A DNA stretch of 8,249 nucleotides. Origin: Jatrophihabitans sp. (GTDB lineage Bacteria; Actinomycetota; Actinomycetes; Mycobacteriales; Jatrophihabitantaceae). Below, one piece after another: positions 5,387 to 8,249 of this stretch. Location of the stretch: assembly GCA_004299665.1 (NCBI GenBank), contig SCQZ01000499.1, positions 1-8,249 on the forward strand, given 5' to 3'. The stretch's first letter is position 1; the number at the start of each line of letters is the position of its first letter. Both the position numbers and the translations under genes were made by a program. The notes under the pieces were generated by a model, which had not been told where the DNA came from, made no database searches, and saw only the letters and a list, made by a program, of their open reading frames with translations.

Positions 5387-6763
5387 TCAGGCGGGGACGG
5401 GCGGCAGCGCCGCGAGAGCGGCCCGCAGTTCCTCCTCCGGCAGCGCGTGGTCCTCGATCCGCCCGGACAGGTACGCGTCGTAGGCGGCGAGGTCCAGGTG
5501 GCCGTGCCCGCACAGCGCGGTGAGGATCACCTTGGACTCGCCGGACTCCTTGCAGCGCAGCGCCTCCTCGATGGCGGCGGCGATCGCGTGGGTCGGTTCC
5601 GGCGCCGGGACGATGCCCTCCGTCCGGGCGAACTGCACCCCCGCGGCGAAGCACTCCCGCTGCGGCTTGGCGACCGCCTCGATCATCTGCTCGTTGACCA
5701 GGTGACTGATCAGCGGGCTCATCCCGTGGTAGCGCAACCCGCCGGCGTGGATCGGGTCCGGGATGAAGTCGTGCCCGAGCGTGTGCATCTTCATCAGCGG
5801 CGTCATGCCCGCGGTGTCCCCGAAGTCGTAGGCGTAGACGCCGCGGGTCAGCGAGGGGCAGGAGGCCGGTTCCACGGCGCGGATGACCGGATTCATCCGG
5901 CCCGCCAGCTTCTCGCGCAGGAACGGGAACGCGAGCCCGCCGAAGTTCGATCCGCCGCCGGTGCAGCCCACCAGCACGTCCGGCGTCTCGCCGACCTTGG
6001 CCAGTTGCAGCAGCGCCTCCTCGCCGATCACGGTCTGGTGCAGCAGCACGTGGTTGAGCACGCTGCCCAGCGCATAGTTCGTGTCGGCGTGCTGCGCTGC
6101 CACCTCGACGGCCTCGCTGATCGCGATGCCCAGCGAACCGGTCGAGTCCGGGTGCTGCGCCAGGATCGCGCGCCCCGCCTCGGTCAGGGGTGAGGGCGAG
6201 GGGTGAATCACGCCGCCGAACGTCTCGATCATGATCTTGCGGTACGGCTTCTGGTCGTAGGAGGCCCGCACCTGCCACACCTCGCAGTCCAGCCCGTACT
6301 GCGAGCAGGCGAAGGCGAGCGCGGTGCCCCACTGCCCGGCGCCGGTCTCGGTCGTCAGCCGCCGGATCCCGGCCTGCTTGTTGTAGTACGCCTGCGGGAC
6401 CGCGGTGTTCGGCTTGTGCGAACCGGCCGGCGAGACCCCCTCGTACTTGTAGTAGATGCGTGCCGGGGTCCCGAGCGCCCTCTCGAGGCGGTGGGCGCGG
6501 AACAGCGGCGACGGCCGCCAGAGCCGGTACACGTCCAGCACCGCGCCCGGGATGTCGATGTACCGCTCGCCGCTGACCTCTTGCATGATCAGTTCCATCG
6601 GGAACAGCGGCGCCAGGTCGTCCGGGCCGACCGGCTGCAGCGTCCCGGGGTGGAGCACCGGCGGCGGCGGGGTGGGCAGGTCGGCCAGGATGTTGTACCA
6701 CCGGGTCGGCTGCTCCGACTCGTCCAGGAGGATCTTGGTGGGGGTGCTCGCGTCGGGTGCCAT
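5387..6763 (-). CDS. trpB2: TrpB2-type tryptophan synthase beta subunit-like enzyme
   Basis: This 458-residue PLP enzyme is longer than TrpB1 (about 400) and has the N-terminal extension and insertions of TrpB2. K117 in SHKPNTA (115-121) is the Schiff-base lysine. ETGAGQWG (139-146) supplies the catalytic glutamate (E139), where most TrpB1 have QHG. GCTGGGSNFGG (266-276) is the PLP-phosphate loop, and EGIVPAPEPTHA (382-393) and GHGHLDL (419-425) complete the fold. TrpB makes L-tryptophan from indole and L-serine; TrpB2 is thought to work without TrpA, using free indole or a related substrate. No trpA or other trp gene is nearby, so the physiological substrate is open. The ATG at 6763-6761 is chosen because residues from there match the family and a TAGGCT -10 lies 5 nt upstream; an earlier in-frame ATG at 6820 would add 19 unlikely residues. 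It is divergent from purA and convergent with the DUF3151 gene. Confidence 0.93.
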   Translation of the reverse strand: MAPDASTPTKILLDESEQPTRWYNILADLPTPPPPVLHPGTLQPVGPDDLAPLFPMELIMQEVSGERYIDIPGAVLDVYRLWRPSPLFRAHRLERALGTPARIYYKYEGVSPAGSHKPNTAVPQAYYNKQAGIRRLTTETGAGQWGTALAFACSQYGLDCEVWQVRASYDQKPYRKIMIETFGGVIHPSPSPLTEAGRAILAQHPDSTGSLGIAISEAVEVAAQHADTNYALGSVLNHVLLHQTVIGEEALLQLAKVGETPDVLVGCTGGGSNFGGLAFPFLREKLAGRMNPVIRAVEPASCPSLTRGVYAYDFGDTAGMTPLMKMHTLGHDFIPDPIHAGGLRYHGMSPLISHLVNEQMIEAVAKPQRECFAAGVQFARTEGIVPAPEPTHAIAAAIEEALRCKESGESKVILTALCGHGHLDLAAYDAYLSGRIEDHALPEEELRAALAALPPVPA

Positions 6764-6774
6764 GGCGCAGCCTA
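6763..6774 (-). promoter_or_regulatory. -10 element and probable leaderless start of trpB2
   Basis: On the minus strand TAGGCT (6774-6769) lies 5 nt before the ATG, close enough that the transcript would start at or beside the start codon. There is no Shine-Dalgarno sequence in between. No clear -35 was found. The motif resembles the TAGCCT elements before purA and the GAF-ANTAR gene. Confidence 0.4.
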
Positions 6775-6830
6775 ACCCACCGCGGGGTTTGGCGGGTGTC
6801 CGCATTCCGGGCCCGCGCACCCCCTCCCAC

Positions 6831-6892
6831 CCTCGTGATCAACTCGCCGCCGGCCCCGGGTAGCCGCAGGTACGAGCGCGTTGATCACGAGG
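6831..6892. repeat. 13-bp perfect inverted repeat between trpB2 and purA
   Basis: CCTCGTGATCAAC (6831-6843) and GTTGATCACGAGG (6880-6892) are exact reverse complements. After one mismatch the pairing continues for 3 more bp inward (CGC 6845-6847 with GCG 6876-6878). The unpaired centre is 28 nt. Each arm also contains the short palindrome TGATCA. It lies in the 181-bp divergent gap, with its right arm ending 9 bp before the purA -10. It could be a paired operator, a dispersed intergenic repeat, or a cruciform/hairpin. Confidence 0.85.
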
Positions 6893-6907
6893 CGGGGTTG
6901 CTAGCCT
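6881..6907 (+). promoter_or_regulatory. Candidate purA promoter
   Basis: TAGCCT (6902-6907) fits an actinobacterial -10, 37 nt before the purA ATG. TTGATC (6881-6886), inside the right arm of the inverted repeat, is a -35 candidate, although the 15-bp spacer is short. If real, a protein bound to the repeat would block this promoter. The transcript would begin near 6914, leaving a leader of about 30 nt. Confidence 0.4.
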
Positions 6908-6930
6908 GGCCCGCGGCAGGAACCGCTACG

Positions 6931-6944
6931 GCCAGGAGGCTGGC
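6931..6944 (+). promoter_or_regulatory. purA ribosome binding site within a small hairpin
   Basis: AGGAGG (6934-6939) is a strong Shine-Dalgarno sequence 5 nt before the ATG at 6945. It lies inside a perfect inverted repeat, GCCAG (6931-6935), loop GAGG, CTGGC (6940-6944), which ends at the base before the start codon. The hairpin would partly mask the site. Confidence 0.6.
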
Positions 6945-8243
6945 ATGCCCGCGATCGTTCTCGTCGGCGCCCAGTGGGGCGACGAAGGTAAGGGCAAGGC
7001 GACCGACCTGCTCGGAAGCCGGGTCGACGCCGTCGTCAAGTTCAACGGCGGCAACAACGCGGGCCACACGATCGTCATCCGCGACGGCGGGCGGAGCGAG
7101 AAGTTCGCGCTGCACCTGTTGCCGTCGGGCATCCTGACCCCCGGCTGCGTCCCGGTGATCGGCAACGGCGTCGTCATCGACCTGGGGGTGCTGTTCGAGG
7201 AGATCGACGGCCTGCGCGCCCGCGGTGTCGACACGTCGGCGCTCGTCGTGAGCGGTTCGGCGCACGTCATCGCCCCCTACAACCGCACGCTCGACAAGGT
7301 CACCGAGCGATTCCTCGGCAGCCGGCGGATCGGCACGACCGGACGGGGCATCGGCCCGACCTACGCGGACAAGATGAGCCGCATCGGCATCCGGGTGCAG
7401 GACCTGTTCGACGAGGACGTGCTGCGTGCCAAGGTGTCCGGGGCGCTCAACGTCAAGAACCAGATCCTGGTGAAGATCTACAACCGCAAGGCGTTCGACG
7501 TCGAGGCGGTGGTCGCCGAACTGCGCGGGTACGCCGAGCGGCTCGCGCCGATGGTCGCCGACACCTCGCTGCTGCTGGAGCGCATGCTCTCCGGCGGCAA
7601 GACGGTGGTGCTGGAGGCCGGGCAGGCGACGCTGCTGGACGTCGACCACGGCACGTACCCGTTCGTCACGTCCTCGAACGCGACGGCGGGCGGGGCCTGC
7701 ACCGGGAGCGGCATCCCGCCTATGCGGATCAGCAGCGTGATCGCCGTCGTCAAGGCGTACACGACCCGGGTGGGCGAGGGGCCGTTCCCGACCGAGTTGC
7801 TGCACGAGAAGGGCGAACTGCTGCGCCTGGCCGGAGCCGAGTTCGGCACCACCACGGGGCGGCCGCGCCGGTGCGGTTGGTTCGACGCGGTCGTCGCCCG
7901 GTACGCGACGCGGATCAACGGCGTCACCGACTTCGTCCTCACCAAGCTCGACGTCCTCACCGGGATGGGCGAGGTCCCCGTCTGCGTCGCGTACGAGGTC
8001 GACGGCGTGCGCCACGACGAGTTGCCGACGAACCAGGCCGACTTCGCGAGGGCAACGCCGATCTACGAGACGTTTCCCGGGTGGAGCGAGGACATCAGCG
8101 CCGCGCGCAGTCTGGACGACCTGCCGCGCAACGCTCGTGACTATGTGCTGGCGCTGCAGGGCATGATCGGCGCACCGATCTCCGCCGTCGGAGTCGGCCC
8201 GGGGCGGGACGAGACGATCGCGGTGCGCGACCTGCTCCGCTGA
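6945..8243 (+). CDS. purA: Adenylosuccinate synthetase
   Basis: The complete 432-residue protein has the usual bacterial length. It joins IMP and L-aspartate using GTP to form adenylosuccinate, the committed step to AMP, in the cytoplasm. The N-terminus carries the GTP-binding glycine loop QWGDEGKGK (10-18) with catalytic D13, then NGGNNAGHT (34-42) with catalytic H41. Further motifs are TTGRGIGP (131-138, IMP binding), TYPFVTSSNAT (237-247), RVGEGPFPTE (275-284), GTTTGRPRRCGWFD (301-314), TKLDVLTG (333-340) and GVGPGRDE at the C-terminus (416-423). The ATG at 6945 is fixed by AGGAGG 5 nt upstream and by MPAIVLVGAQWGDEG, the standard PurA start. The stop is TGA at 8241-8243, 6 bp before the window ends, so any downstream partner is not visible. 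It has its own promoter candidate, divergent from trpB2. Confidence 0.98.
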   Translation: MPAIVLVGAQWGDEGKGKATDLLGSRVDAVVKFNGGNNAGHTIVIRDGGRSEKFALHLLPSGILTPGCVPVIGNGVVIDLGVLFEEIDGLRARGVDTSALVVSGSAHVIAPYNRTLDKVTERFLGSRRIGTTGRGIGPTYADKMSRIGIRVQDLFDEDVLRAKVSGALNVKNQILVKIYNRKAFDVEAVVAELRGYAERLAPMVADTSLLLERMLSGGKTVVLEAGQATLLDVDHGTYPFVTSSNATAGGACTGSGIPPMRISSVIAVVKAYTTRVGEGPFPTELLHEKGELLRLAGAEFGTTTGRPRRCGWFDAVVARYATRINGVTDFVLTKLDVLTGMGEVPVCVAYEVDGVRHDELPTNQADFARATPIYETFPGWSEDISAARSLDDLPRNARDYVLALQGMIGAPISAVGVGPGRDETIAVRDLLR

Positions 8244-8249
8244 GCGCTC

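Noticed and set aside
5361..5390. Small palindromes CCGCC-GG-GGCGG and CTGAG-CC-CTCAG before the trpB2 stop.
   Set aside because: The loops would be only 2 nt, too tight for stable hairpins, and such matches are expected by chance at this GC content.
341..6763. Adenine released by HpnG feeding the PurA pathway as a designed metabolic link.
   Set aside because: PurA uses IMP and aspartate, not adenine, and adenine salvage needs other enzymes not seen here. Proximity alone does not support it.
4773..6842. Long minus-strand open frame of nearly 690 codons over the DUF3151 gene and in a shifted frame over trpB2.
   Set aside because: Composition is Arg/Ala/Gly/Pro-rich without motifs, and it overlaps well-supported genes; typical of very GC-rich coding DNA.

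Overview
The window is very GC-rich DNA with densely packed genes, strong GC bias at third codon positions and open antisense frames. Its gene content is typical of an Actinobacterium: a GAF-ANTAR regulator, a DUF3151 protein next to a class II aldolase, and hopanoid genes with a Streptomyces/Frankia-like flavour. The genus cannot be fixed from the sequence alone.

Left part (1-2884), isoprenoid and hopanoid genes. The 3' end of dxs (MEP pathway entry) runs rightward and meets a leftward two-gene operon. Its first gene encodes a fusion of an HpnG-like adenosylhopane nucleosidase with a complete IspH (last MEP enzyme). Its second gene is hpnH, the radical-SAM adenosylhopane synthase. The fusion's TAG stop directly abuts the hpnH ATG, with a near-perfect Shine-Dalgarno sequence inside the fusion's last codons. 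Together these genes supply C5 units (Dxs, IspH) and build the C35 hopanoid side chain: HpnH adds adenosine to the hopene, and HpnG removes adenine.

Middle (2885-3775). A 192-bp divergent intergenic region carries an 11-bp perfect inverted repeat beside a second small hairpin on the hopanoid side. On the other side it has a leaderless-type promoter for a GAF-ANTAR protein, a predicted antitermination-type RNA-binding regulator.

Right part (3776-8249), central metabolism. fba (class II aldolase) and a DUF3151 gene form a rightward pair. A leftward standalone TrpB2-type tryptophan synthase beta gene converges on them. Divergent from trpB2 is purA (adenylosuccinate synthetase), complete up to the window edge. 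The trpB2-purA intergenic region holds a 13-bp perfect inverted repeat next to the purA promoter, and the purA Shine-Dalgarno sequence sits in a small hairpin.

The most notable features are the HpnG-IspH fusion, the structured divergent region between the hopanoid operon and the ANTAR gene, and the palindrome between trpB2 and purA. I see no tRNA, rRNA, CRISPR array, transposase or other mobile element.
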